A stretch of DNA of 64,000 bases from Gordonia heveisoli (GTDB lineage Bacteria; Actinomycetota; Actinomycetes; Mycobacteriales; Mycobacteriaceae). Positions within the stretch are counted from its first letter, which is position 1, and the number at the start of each line of letters is the position of its first letter. The position numbers were made by a program, and so were the translations under genes. The notes beneath the pieces were generated by a model. It searched no databases and was not told the DNA's origin. It saw only the letters and a program-made list of their open reading frames with translations. Below, piece by piece: positions 24,426 through 32,147 of this stretch. The stretch is from positions 300,207 through 364,206 of the forward strand of contig NZ_JASXSH010000002.1 of NCBI RefSeq assembly GCF_030315745.1, read 5' to 3'.

Positions 24426-26014
24426 ATGTCGGAAGTCGAATCAGTCGAGTCGGGTGCTGTTGAGTCGGGTGCTGTTGAGTCGGGGGTGGTGCGGTGGGCG
24501 TGTGTGGCGCCGGCGGTGACCAAGACGGTGATGGTGCCGGCCGACTCGGCGGCGGCGGGTGTGGCGGGTTTGTCGGTGTGTGCGCAGGCCGAGGCGTTCG
24601 CGCAGTGGCTGTCGTATCGGCTGATCGGTGAGCTGCATGATGCGGTGTTGGCCGACGAGATGGCTGTCGGGGTCGACGTCGATGCGGATACGCGTTTGTT
24701 GGACACCACCATTCAGGTCGCGGCACGTATCGCGGTCAGTCGTCATATCACCCAGTGCGCGGCGGAACGGTTGTTGGCGGCCGGGTTGGCGATGCGTGAT
24801 CGCCTCCCCGCGGTGGGGGCGTGTTTGCGGGACGGTCTGATCGCCGGCTATCAGTTCGCGGCGATCGTGACCCGCACCGATCTGGTCGATGGTGAGCATA
24901 TGTCGGTGGTGGATGCGGGGATCGCCGACCGGCTACGTCGCGCACGTGGGGGCTGGTCGGTGGCGGGGTTGCGGACGATGGTGGATCGGATTGTGTTCCG
25001 CCATGATCCGGACGCGGTCCGCCGCAAACGTGACGCCGCCCTGGCCGATCGGGGTACGTGGATCACCTCGGCTGAGGGTGGGATGGCACATCTGGGGGTA
25101 TCGATGTCGGCGGAGAATGCCCGCATCTCCCACGACGCCGTCGTGCGGTTGGCTGCCACCGCCTGCCGGAACGACCGACGACGTAAGCCGGCCCGGGAAT
25201 CGGATGCCATGTTCGCCCTGCTCTCCGGTGAACCATTCATCTGTGAGTGCGATCGCGCCGACTGCGACGCCCAGATTCCTGAGCCGGTGCACTATCGGGG
25301 TGTTCATGCGCGGGTGATGGTGCATGTGGTGGCCGATGCGGGCACCGTCGCCGGCGAGGCGAACCGTCCTGGTTTTGTGGACGGGTCGGAGTCATCTCCG
25401 GGGAACACGTCCAGCAGATCGTGGCCCGCGACGACACTGTGCTGCGGCCGTTGGGTGGAGATGACGCCGACCACCCGCTACCGCCGCATCTGCGCTCGGA
25501 TCCGTATCGGCCGTCGACCGCGTTGGACACCTTCCTCAAGATTCGGGACGGTTTTTGCACGGTACCCGGCTGCACGCGGTCGGCGTGGAAGGCTGATGGT
25601 GATCACGTCACCGAATACGACCATGATGATCCGGCTGCCGGTGGGCGGACCAGCCCGGAAGGCATGAACGTCAAGTGCCGGTTTCATCATCTACTCAAGA
25701 CGTTCGGCGATTGGGTTGATGATCAGTATCTGGATGCAGACGGGCATACCCGGATCGAGGTGATCACCCCGGAAGGGGTGGTGATAGATGGTCCGGCGGA
25801 AAACAATCTGGACCTGTTCCCCGGACTCCAGCGGGTGCGGTTCGCGGTGGCCCAGCCACCACCATCGCCGAGGGTTCTGGGTGATGGTGAGGTACCGCGA
25901 CGACGTCGACCGCGCACGGCGGACAAACATGCCCGGCGGCGGGCGTTGCGACGCCGTAACCGGGCCGAACGCGAATCCACCCGCACCAATCCCGGCGAAG
26001 AACCGCCCTTCTGA
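24426..26014 (+). pseudogene. 13E12-repeat family DUF222/HNH endonuclease, broken by one frameshift
   Basis: The N-terminal part (24426 to about 25383) is DUF222, as in the REP13E12 family, beginning MSEVESVESGAV with 15-bp repeats. The C-terminal part is an HNH nuclease domain in the +2 frame: TRSAWKADGDHVTEYDHDDP, then NVKCRFHHLLKTF, with the usual zinc Cys and HNH ligands. The two halves join if one G is added to the GGG at 25383-25385, giving a smooth GHGVISGEHVQQIVARDD segment. The product would be about 530 residues. These genes are dispersed, SOS-inducible elements in Mycobacteriales and serve as a phage attachment site in M. tuberculosis. The base use looks more T-rich and repetitive than neighbours. 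Confidence 0.85.
24447..24485 (+). repeat. 15-bp in-frame tandem repeat in the HNH gene
   Basis: GAGTCGGGTGCTGTT occurs twice exactly (24447-24461, 24462-24476) and a third time in part, encoding ESGAV-ESGAV-ESGVV at the disordered N-terminus. Confidence 0.85.
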
Positions 26015-27375
26015 TGGCGGTACGCCTCGAAGGCTTGGTCACCTGGAGAATTCGGCGGATGATTCATCGACAAATCCACGTCGTACGACTGATGGTGCCC
26101 ATCCCCGATGGACTGTCCTACCCGGATGCGGCAGCCCTTCCGGTTGGTCTGATCACCGAGCATGACGCGCTCAATCAGGCCGACTTCTCGGCCGGTCAGA
26201 GCGTTCTCATCGTCGGCGGCACGAGTTCCATTGGCCTGGTTGGTATTCAGTTGGCCAAGGCGCTGGGAGCAAGCACGGTCATCGCCACCACCACCAGCGC
26301 AGGTAAGCGCCAGGCGCTACTCGATGCCGGCGCCGACGTCGCGATCGACACCAGCGACGACGATCTCGTCGAAGGTGTCCTGGCCGCTACGGACGGCGCC
26401 GGAGCCGACATCACCCTCGACCACGTCGGTGGCCCACAGTTCGAGTCACTGCCGAATGCCACTGCGATCGGCGGCCGGATCGTGAGCATCGGACGCCTGG
26501 CCGGACCGGGCACCGGCCTCGACCTGGACACCATCGCGTTCCGCCGCCAGAAGCTGATCGGCACGACCTTCAGCATCCGAACCCGAACCGAACTCGGCGA
26601 CGTCGTCGCAGCACTGACCGATCAAGCCCTGCCCGCAGCGGCCGAGGGCAAGGTCACCGCCCGCGTCGACAGCGTATACACGCCCGAGAAAGCCTCGGAG
26701 GCGGCCGAGAAGCTGCGCGCCAACGGCGCTACCGGCAAGATCGTCATCTCCTTCGCCGACGCCCACACCGGCGCCGCGCCCGCCCCGGCCCCCGTGGCCA
26801 ACTTCTTCGGGTCCATCCGCCAGATCGGCTACGTCGTCAACGACATCGAGGCGTCGATGGCCGGATTCGTACAGGCCGGCATCGGCCCGTGGTTCTATCT
26901 CAAGGACGTCAAACCGGGTGACTTCACCTACCACGGTGAGCCGTCGGATATGACGATGGATGTGGCGGTCGCCAATAGCGGCGACATCCAAATCGAGTTG
27001 ATCAGCCCGACCAACGACGCCCCGTCGATGTACAAGGACTTCCTGGACGCGGGACACGAGGGCGTGCAGCAGTGGCGTATTGGTCGGAGAACTACCAGGA
27101 TCTCTACGACCGCGCGCTGGCCGCCGGATTCACCGTCGGACAGGAAGGCCGCATCGGCGGCGAGGACGGCCGGTTCGCCTACCTCTCCACCGAAACCCAT
27201 CCCGGAACCGTCATCGAGATCAGCGACCTCGGTGGCACCAAAGCCTTCATCTTCGGACTGATCAAGATGGCCGCCGAGAGCTGGGACGGCTCCCACCCCG
27301 ATACAGGAGGTCGACGCCGCGCTGATCGGCGGCGACCCCGAAACCGCCGCCAAGCTGCTCGCGGAACTAGGGTGA
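26014..27375 (+). pseudogene. 5'-truncated zinc-type alcohol dehydrogenase/quinone reductase fused to a VOC domain, two frameshifts
   Basis: From about 26090 the product matches the nucleotide-binding half of MDR enzymes: VPIPDGLSYPDAAALP, SVLIVGGTSSIGLVGIQLAKALG, ITLDHVGG and the final GKIVISF. The GroES-like catalytic N-terminal domain (about 110 residues) is absent and replaced by the end of the HNH gene. A linker rich in Ala-Pro leads into a VOC domain (IRQIGYVVNDIEASMAGF). Two indels break it: one G missing at 27074-27075 and one extra C at 27296-27299. Corrected, it ends SHPIQEVDAAL...LLAELG at the TGA 27373-27375. An MDR-VOC fusion is an unusual architecture; here it appears dead. Confidence 0.75.
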
Positions 27376-27380
27376 CTGCG

Positions 27381-28418
27381 ATGAAGGTCCATCACCTCAA
27401 CTGCGGCACAATGCGCCCCTACGGCACCCGTGACGGTCTCATCTGCCACGTTCTGCTGATCGAGACACCATCCGGGCTGGCACTCGTCGACACCGGCCTC
27501 GGCCTGCGATACGGACGTGAGCCCGGAAAGCTGTTCGGTCCGTCGCGCTTCTACATCCGCCCCGTCTTCGACGAGGCCGAGGCGGCGATCCGGCAGGTGC
27601 AGTCACTCGGCTTCGATCCGCACGACGTCCGCGACATCGTGCTGACCCACTTCGACGCCGACCACGTCGGCGGACTCGGCGACTTTCCCTGGGCGCGGGT
27701 CCACCTGACCGGTGACGAGGCCACCGCCGCTCTCGACCCGCGAACGATGATCGAGAAGGCCCGCTACCTGCCGGCCCAGCGCGACCACCATCCTCAACTC
27801 GTCCGGCACGAACCTGCTGCCGGTGATCAGTGGCGCGGATTTGCCGCCGCGACCGAGTTGACCGAGATCGGCGACGGGATCGTTCTGGTGGCGCTACCCG
27901 GACATAGTCGCGGCCACGCCGCCGTCGCCGTCGACGCGGGCGACGACCGCTGGATCTTGCACGCCGGCGACGCCTTCTACCACCACGCGCAGATCGACGG
28001 CCATGGCAAAGCACCGCTCGCGATGACCAGCATGGAGCGCGTCATCGCTTACGACTGGTCGAAGGTCCGTGACAATCACGACCGACTCCGCGAACTGTGG
28101 ACATCCGGCGCTCCGAACATCCAGATCGCCAACGCCCACGACCCCACACTCTTGCGGGCCGCGCAGAAGGCCTCGCGATGGACGCTCGGGCCACTACGCC
28201 GAAAGTCTTTCCACGCTAGACGGTTTCGCGTCCGGGCACACGACGAAGGACGGCTTCCAGCGCCAGCTCGACCGCGTACTCGAATTCCTCGTCGGCGTCG
28301 AATGCCGCAAGGTGGGGTGCCGCGGCTGCGACAGACGGTAGGTCGGAGGCCTCCAGGACGGCCGTCCGCTCGGCGATCCCGGCGGCATCGTCTGATCCGT
28401 AGGTCGGTCCGGCGTTGA
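27381..28418 (+). CDS. Metallo-beta-lactamase-fold hydrolase, 3' end probably frameshifted
   Basis: The MBL core is intact for about 265 residues: LTHFDADHVGGL is the HxHxDH-type motif (here THFDADH), LPGHSRGHAAV holds the next His, and LHAGDAFYHH the bridging Asp. The C-terminus is suspect: after ANAHDPTLLRAAQK the frame runs Arg/Pro-rich for 80 residues and overlaps the convergent tetR gene by 203 bp. A frame change near 28165-28180 would end the protein at TAG 28217-28219, meeting the tetR stop at the CTAG 28216-28219. GTG at 27372, overlapping the preceding TGA, is an alternative start and implies coupling to the MDR-VOC gene. Substrate unknown; family members include lactonases and thioesterases. 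Confidence 0.78.
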   Translation: MKVHHLNCGTMRPYGTRDGLICHVLLIETPSGLALVDTGLGLRYGREPGKLFGPSRFYIRPVFDEAEAAIRQVQSLGFDPHDVRDIVLTHFDADHVGGLGDFPWARVHLTGDEATAALDPRTMIEKARYLPAQRDHHPQLVRHEPAAGDQWRGFAAATELTEIGDGIVLVALPGHSRGHAAVAVDAGDDRWILHAGDAFYHHAQIDGHGKAPLAMTSMERVIAYDWSKVRDNHDRLRELWTSGAPNIQIANAHDPTLLRAAQKASRWTLGPLRRKSFHARRFRVRAHDEGRLPAPARPRTRIPRRRRMPQGGVPRLRQTVGRRPPGRPSARRSRRHRLIRRSVRR

Positions 28419-28902
28419 CCTCGCGCAGCAGCGTGCCGATCAGCGCGGCCAGCACGACACGCAGAAGATGGACCGATTCCTCGCCGCCGAAGCCTGCGTT
28501 CATCAAGATGCTGAGCACGACCTCGACCGGCGCAAGCCCTTCGAATGAGGACAGCTGGCGGGTCAGGACCAGCGAGGCGGCCTCGGGATGCGCGAGGGCC
28601 CGCTCCCGGAACGCGTAAGAGATAGATCTGAGATCGGTCGCGAGATCGCCCGTCGGCTCGGGCAGGTCGAGCGCACCCAAGAGCGATTCGGCCACCGAAT
28701 CCAGCAGTCCGTCCTTGCCGTCGACATGGTTGTACAAACTCTTGGGATCAACGCCGATGACGCGTCCCACGGCTCGCATGCTGACGCCTCCGACTCCCTC
28801 CGCGTCGATCACCTGGAGGGCCGCACCGACAATGACCGCTTTGGACAACAACGTTGCCCCCTTCGGCGGGCGGCCTCGGCGCGTACTGGATCCGTTCGTC
28901 AC
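28216..28902 (-). CDS. TetR-family transcriptional regulator
   Basis: 228 residues. VSMRAVGRVIGVDPKSLYNHVDGKDGLLDSVAE is the HTH region and the C-terminal half fits the TetR_C (class 2) ligand domain (FREREALAHPEAAxL-like, LLRVVLAALIG). It is convergent with the MBL gene and follows the RibD/DHFR-like gene on the same strand. Start GTG at 28902. Its target is probably one of these two neighbours; no clear palindrome was seen. Confidence 0.87.
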   Translation of the reverse strand: MTNGSSTRRGRPPKGATLLSKAVIVGAALQVIDAEGVGGVSMRAVGRVIGVDPKSLYNHVDGKDGLLDSVAESLLGALDLPEPTGDLATDLRSISYAFRERALAHPEAASLVLTRQLSSFEGLAPVEVVLSILMNAGFGGEESVHLLRVVLAALIGTLLREVNAGPTYGSDDAAGIAERTAVLEASDLPSVAAAAPHLAAFDADEEFEYAVELALEAVLRRVPGRETV

Positions 28903-29513
28903 GACCCCAATAGTGCCATAAATCCACAGAGTGGGTATTTCCGCGAGGCGGATCTCACTCGGCCCGTCGGTAGTGCATCGAGACCGCGCCGTTGCCGAGC
29001 GACTCCACCGACACCAGGTCGAGGCGGCGGGTAGTGGGCAGTCCTGCCCTGGTACAGCGTGGGGCCATGGCCGGCGATCATGGGGTGGAGGAGGAACCTG
29101 TACTCATCGATCAGATCCAGGCGGTCCAGTTCTGTCGCCAGTGCGCAACTGCCGACGAGCACCCCGGCGGGGATCTGATCCTTGAGTTCCTGCACCGCCG
29201 TCCGTAGGTCGCCGACGACCCGGTGACTGTTGGTCCACGGAAAGTCACTCCGCGTCGTCGACGCGACGTACTTGGGTTTGGCCTCCAGCTTGAGTGCCCA
29301 CTCGCGCGTCGCCGGCGACACATCGACGTCACCGCGGGCGACCGCCGGCCAATACGCCTCCATCATCTCGTACGTGATGCGGCCCCACAGCAGTGCACCG
29401 GACTCGTCCATGAGGCGCGTGTAGTGGGCGTGCGTCTCGTCGTCAACAATGCCCTCCTGATGATCGACGCAACCGTCCAGGGTGACGTTGATACTGAATG
29501 TGAGGCGAGACAT
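28899..29513 (-). CDS. RibD C-terminal/dihydrofolate reductase-like protein, 3' end frameshifted
   Basis: The first 155 residues are a standard RibD_C/DHFR-like fold: MSRLTFSINVTLDGCVDH, GALLWGRITYEMMEAYWP, VGSCALATELDRLDLIDEYRFLLHPMIAGHGPTLYQG. After this the frame turns Arg/Pro-rich. Removing one base at about 29043-29046 restores GLPTTRRLDLVSVESLGNGAVSMHY, the normal last strands, with a stop at 28955-28957. The family binds NADPH and may reduce pterins, flavins or other small molecules. Start ATG at 29513. Confidence 0.8.
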   Translation of the reverse strand: MSRLTFSINVTLDGCVDHQEGIVDDETHAHYTRLMDESGALLWGRITYEMMEAYWPAVARGDVDVSPATREWALKLEAKPKYVASTTRSDFPWTNSHRVVGDLRTAVQELKDQIPAGVLVGSCALATELDRLDLIDEYRFLLHPMIAGHGPTLYQGRTAHYPPPRPGVGGVARQRRGLDALPTGRVRSASRKYPLCGFMALLGS

Positions 29514-29580
29514 AAGCCGAGTCTAAGGTCGGGATGCGGGGCAGAGAGGCCTGTTACACGCCGCTCACGGAAGCCGCCGC

Positions 29581-29976
29581 CTACGTCGGTTCTTGATCAT
29601 CCGTGATGGCCAGCGCGACCATCGCCCCGCCGACAGCACCCATTGCCGTCACCGCGGTCCAGGCGCCGACGGCCGGCCCCAACTCGCGCTTACGACGCTT
29701 GATAGCCGCCAGCTCGACAATCTCTACTGCGACTCCGAGCTGAAACCAACGCCGGACAGGCGCCTTGGATCCCAGCGCACTGAGCGTCCCCACTCCCAGG
29801 ACCAGGTCGCGAACGGCCAACGCACGCAGGGCCACATCGCCACCGCCAGTGTCGATTCCGTCCCCCAACCAGGACCGCCCCACCGTCGACGGTGCGGCGA
29901 GCAACCCGGCCGCCAGGGCCGTCCGAGTGATCGCATGGTTCCAGGCCAGCATCCGAACGGCCTTCTGAAAATTCAT
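29581..29976 (-). CDS. Small membrane protein, unknown function
   Basis: 131 residues with hydrophobic segments near residues 15-30, 48-68 and 105-125 and a basic loop AIKRRKRELG. The pattern (gene product with AGLLAAPSTVGRSWLG and ALRALAVRDLVLGVGTL) recurs in Mycobacteriales proteins without assigned role. ATG at 29976 has GAAAG at the right distance; an ATG at 29985 does not. Confidence 0.65.
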   Translation of the reverse strand: MNFQKAVRMLAWNHAITRTALAAGLLAAPSTVGRSWLGDGIDTGGGDVALRALAVRDLVLGVGTLSALGSKAPVRRWFQLGVAVEIVELAAIKRRKRELGPAVGAWTAVTAMGAVGGAMVALAITDDQEPT

Positions 29977-30095
29977 GCGGCCCATTCTTTCTGGCGATCA
30001 ACGCCAGGTCAACGTCTCGAACGGTCGGGGGCGTCGGTGTGCGCGATGGTAGCCACCGCGGATCGTTGGGATCGGTCCTGCACCTCCCTGAAGGG

Positions 30096-30482
30096 TCAGA
30101 GGACCTTCTTGACCACACTCGACTTCAGTTGCATCTGCCCGAAATCCGGGACCTTGGCATCGATGTCGTGGTCGCCCACGCCGTCGGTGATGAGGCGGAT
30201 GCCGCGCACCTTGGTGCCGATCTTGATAACACCGCCCCCACCACCCTTGACCTTGACGGTCTTGACGATGGTCACGGTGTCGCCATCGGTCAGAACGTTG
30301 CCGACCGAGTCCTTGACCACCGAATCCTCGACGATCTCGTCGGCGCCTTCCGCCGACCACTCATGCCCACACATGGGGCACACGAGTAATGCACCCTGCT
30401 CGTAGCTGAACGCCTCACCGCACTCCGGACACGGAGGGAGTTCATCAGACATCGAACCGTCAGACATTGAAGCGTCAGACAT
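30096..30482 (-). CDS. PhnA/YjdM-like zinc-ribbon protein
   Basis: About 128 residues. CPECGEAFSYEQGALLVCPMCGHEW is the N-terminal zinc ribbon (two CxxC pairs), followed by the PhnA domain ending DFGQMQLKSSVVKKV. Despite the name, the family is not shown to act on phosphonates. The start is ambiguous: three in-frame ATGs (30482, 30467, 30452) result from a 15-bp tandem repeat encoding MSDAS-MSDGS-MSDEL; homologs usually begin at MSDEL-like sequence. A direct repeat shared with 31447-31468 lies just upstream. Confidence 0.85.
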   Translation of the reverse strand: MSDASMSDGSMSDELPPCPECGEAFSYEQGALLVCPMCGHEWSAEGADEIVEDSVVKDSVGNVLTDGDTVTIVKTVKVKGGGGGVIKIGTKVRGIRLITDGVGDHDIDAKVPDFGQMQLKSSVVKKVL

Positions 30483-30484
30483 TG

Positions 30485-30506
30485 AAGCGGAACTCGACCA
30501 GGTTCC
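30485..30506. repeat. Direct repeat, left copy, flanking the ABM-HigBA block
   Basis: A 22-nt sequence beginning AAGCGGAACTC and ending GTTCC that recurs with 20 of 22 identities at 31447-31468, 962 bp away in the same orientation. On the minus strand both copies read N(L/V)VEFRF. Confidence 0.75.
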
Positions 30507-30538
30507 GCGGCCGAACAACCTATCGAGCCGATCCCCTG

Positions 30539-30829
30539 TCACGCGCCCCGGATCGTGTAGTTGCGCTCGATGTGTGCGGTGACGCGACCCCATTCGCTCG
30601 AGGCGACCCGGCGTTGGTGGGCTTCGAATGCGTCCACATCGACGAACCGCTCGTCCACCTGCCAAACCATTGCATCCAAGGAGGTTCGGACAACTTCGAA
30701 GGAAGCGCAGCCCGACTCGGCTCGCGTCAATGCGATGTGACTCGCCAGATACCGCTCGACCAGTCCAACCTCACCGGCGTCCTTGCAGATCAGTTGCCCG
30801 CTGAGTACAACGTCACCCAATGCGGTCAA
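30539..30829 (-). CDS. Antibiotic biosynthesis monooxygenase (ABM)-domain protein
   Basis: 96 residues, one dimeric ferredoxin-like ABM domain: VVLSGQLICKDAGEVGLVERYLASHIALTRAESGCASFEVV and VDVDAFEAHQRRVASSEW, as in putative quinol monooxygenases such as YgiN. Such proteins oxidise quinols or phenols without cofactor, or have stress roles. It is 3 bp from higA on the same strand and may be transcribed with the toxin-antitoxin pair. Confidence 0.8.
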   Translation of the reverse strand: MTALGDVVLSGQLICKDAGEVGLVERYLASHIALTRAESGCASFEVVRTSLDAMVWQVDERFVDVDAFEAHQRRVASSEWGRVTAHIERNYTIRGA

Positions 30830-30832
30830 CCG

Positions 30833-31135
30833 TCACGCCGTACACAGCGGCTCGATCGCTGCGATCTGGTCGGCTGCACGGTCCTCAGCCACGTCGAGGT
30901 CGTAGCGGTCCTGCAGGTTCAGCCAGAACTCCGCCGACGTCCCGAAGTACCTCGCCAGCCTCAGAGCGGTGTCGGCCGTGACTCCACGCTTCCCGTGGAC
31001 AATCTCGTTGACTCGGCGGGGCGGAACTCCGATTGCCACCGCGACCTTGTTCTGCGTGAGACCCAGTCCGTCGATGAAGTCCTCCATCAGGACCTCCCCG
31101 GGATGGACAGGCGCGAGCTTGTCAGTGGTAGTCAA
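30833..31135 (-). CDS. higA: HigA-family antitoxin (XRE HTH)
   Basis: 100 residues from TTG 31135. HPGEVLMEDFIDGLGLTQNKVAVAIGVPPRRVNEIVHGKRGVTADTALRLARYFG is a textbook HigA HTH region, and SAEFWLNLQDRYDLDVAE its C-terminal signature. It neutralises HigB and represses the operon by binding the palindromes upstream of higB. The start overlaps the toxin gene by about 14 nt, which keeps toxin-first expression coupled; the longer frame to 31228 is inside higB and rejected. Confidence 0.9.
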   Translation of the reverse strand: MTTTDKLAPVHPGEVLMEDFIDGLGLTQNKVAVAIGVPPRRVNEIVHGKRGVTADTALRLARYFGTSAEFWLNLQDRYDLDVAEDRAADQIAAIEPLCTA

Positions 31136-31406
31136 CGATCTCCACCTCCTCCGGACCAGCGTCCGTCCACACGAAACAGATCCGCCACTGGTCGTTGATT
31201 CTGATGCTGTGCTGACCAGATCGATCACCCTTCAACCGCTCCAGCCGATTTCCGGGCGGTACACGAAGATCATCGAGGGTCACGGCCGAGCCGACCTGAC
31301 GCAGCTTCCGCAAAGCGACCGTCTGCACCCGCGGGTCCAGTGAACGAACCCGCTCACGACGCCACAGCCGCTCGGTGTCCTTGTTCCCGAAGGACCTGAT
31401 CACCAA
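31122..31406 (-). CDS. higB: HigB-family toxin (RelE-like mRNA interferase)
   Basis: 94 residues. FGNKDTERLWRRERV, RKLRQVGSAVTLDDLRVPPGNRLERLKGDRSGQHSIRINDQWRICF and the final VEIVDYH are the conserved blocks of HigB toxins, which cut mRNA at the ribosome. Start is TTG 31406 or GTG 31403. Order toxin then antitoxin is typical of hig loci. Confidence 0.92.
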   Translation of the reverse strand: MVIRSFGNKDTERLWRRERVRSLDPRVQTVALRKLRQVGSAVTLDDLRVPPGNRLERLKGDRSGQHSIRINDQWRICFVWTDAGPEEVEIVDYH

Positions 31407-31414
31407 GAGACTCT

Positions 31415-31447
31415 ATAACGCCATGCGTTATTAACGCTACACGTTAA
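31415..31447 (-). promoter_or_regulatory. Tandem palindromic operators of the higBA promoter
   Basis: Two perfect palindromes touch at base 31431: ATAACGC-CAT-GCGTTAT (31415-31431) and TTAACG-CTACA-CGTTAA (31431-31447). They share the half-site TAACG/CGTTA and start 9 nt before higB. This spacing fits two HigA dimers side by side and autoregulation of the locus. Confidence 0.82.
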
Positions 31448-31468
31448 AGCGGAACTCTACCACGTTCC
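31447..31468. repeat. Direct repeat, right copy, flanking the ABM-HigBA block
   Basis: Partner of 30485-30506 (20 of 22 identical). It begins at the last base of the second hig operator, so the repeat pair encloses exactly the ABM gene, higA, higB and their operators. Confidence 0.75.
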
Positions 31469-31506
31469 AGACCTTCATAGAAATTCTCGACGTGACCGCC
31501 GCACAA

Positions 31507-32061
31507 CTATCTCCTGGGCAGTTTGCGTCGCGCCTGCATGCCGAGAGCCGGAACCGAGTTCGCCAAATCCTCTCTACTACGCGTGAAAGCCTGCAACGCG
31601 CGGTACGACGCCCATGCCTGACGGGGAGATGGAATCGTCGGAACCCACGCCAGCTCCCAGTGGATCCCGTTGATGGGATCGTCAAAAAACACAGCGTAAT
31701 AACCAGGCCAGTACTGCGGATACGCCGCAGGCTCATCAGTGACCGTGATCGCCCGCGGAAGGAGGAAATCTCGATGGAACCGATCGACCTCGCGCCGACT
31801 GCGCGCCCAGAGTGCGACGTGGTTGATACCCACAGCCTGACTGCGGTGCGTCAGGCGTTCGCCGGAGGCAGCCGGCTGGATACCGATGTAGCTGTGTGGA
31901 CGCACGTGATCTCTGGTCATGAAGTACGTCGACTCATACTCCATGTTCAGCGAGGAAAAGCTGCTGTAACCGAGCCAGCCGAAAAGCGCATCGTAGAACT
32001 CCAGAGAACTTTCGTAGTCGAGGACCGCGAACTCAACATGGCTTACTCCTCGCCAACGCAT
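31507..32061 (-). CDS. VOC (glyoxalase) superfamily protein
   Basis: 184 residues. GVSHVEFAVLDYESSLEFYDALFGWLGY begins the first VOC module and GINHVALWARSRREVDRFHRDFLL the second; YYAVFFDDPINGIHWELAW carries the final metal-ligand Glu. GGGAGG lies 6 nt before the ATG at 32061. Reaction unknown. The next gene upstream is ychF on the same strand. Confidence 0.82.
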   Translation of the reverse strand: MRWRGVSHVEFAVLDYESSLEFYDALFGWLGYSSFSSLNMEYESTYFMTRDHVRPHSYIGIQPAASGERLTHRSQAVGINHVALWARSRREVDRFHRDFLLPRAITVTDEPAAYPQYWPGYYAVFFDDPINGIHWELAWVPTIPSPRQAWASYRALQAFTRSREDLANSVPALGMQARRKLPRR

Positions 32062-32147
32062 GCGCACCTCCCTGTCACCGTGCAACCACCGCGACAACTT
32101 GTCGGAGGTCGGCCGACACAGCTTCGCGGCTTTGTGTTCGGAGACGT

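Noticed and set aside
24426..25667. A complete 438-residue protein ending at 25667
   Set aside because: Residues after about 25385 are Arg/Pro-rich out-of-frame translation; the HNH domain is in another frame, so this is one frameshifted gene.
27072..28418. A single 448-residue protein combining VOC and MBL parts
   Set aside because: The joining segment is nonsense from a frameshift at 27296-27299; the VOC part belongs to the upstream gene and the MBL gene has its own start at 27381.
31437..31736. 99-residue minus-strand frame ending in VEFRFNV
   Set aside because: Overlaps the VOC gene out of frame; only its last bases, part of the direct repeat, are of note.
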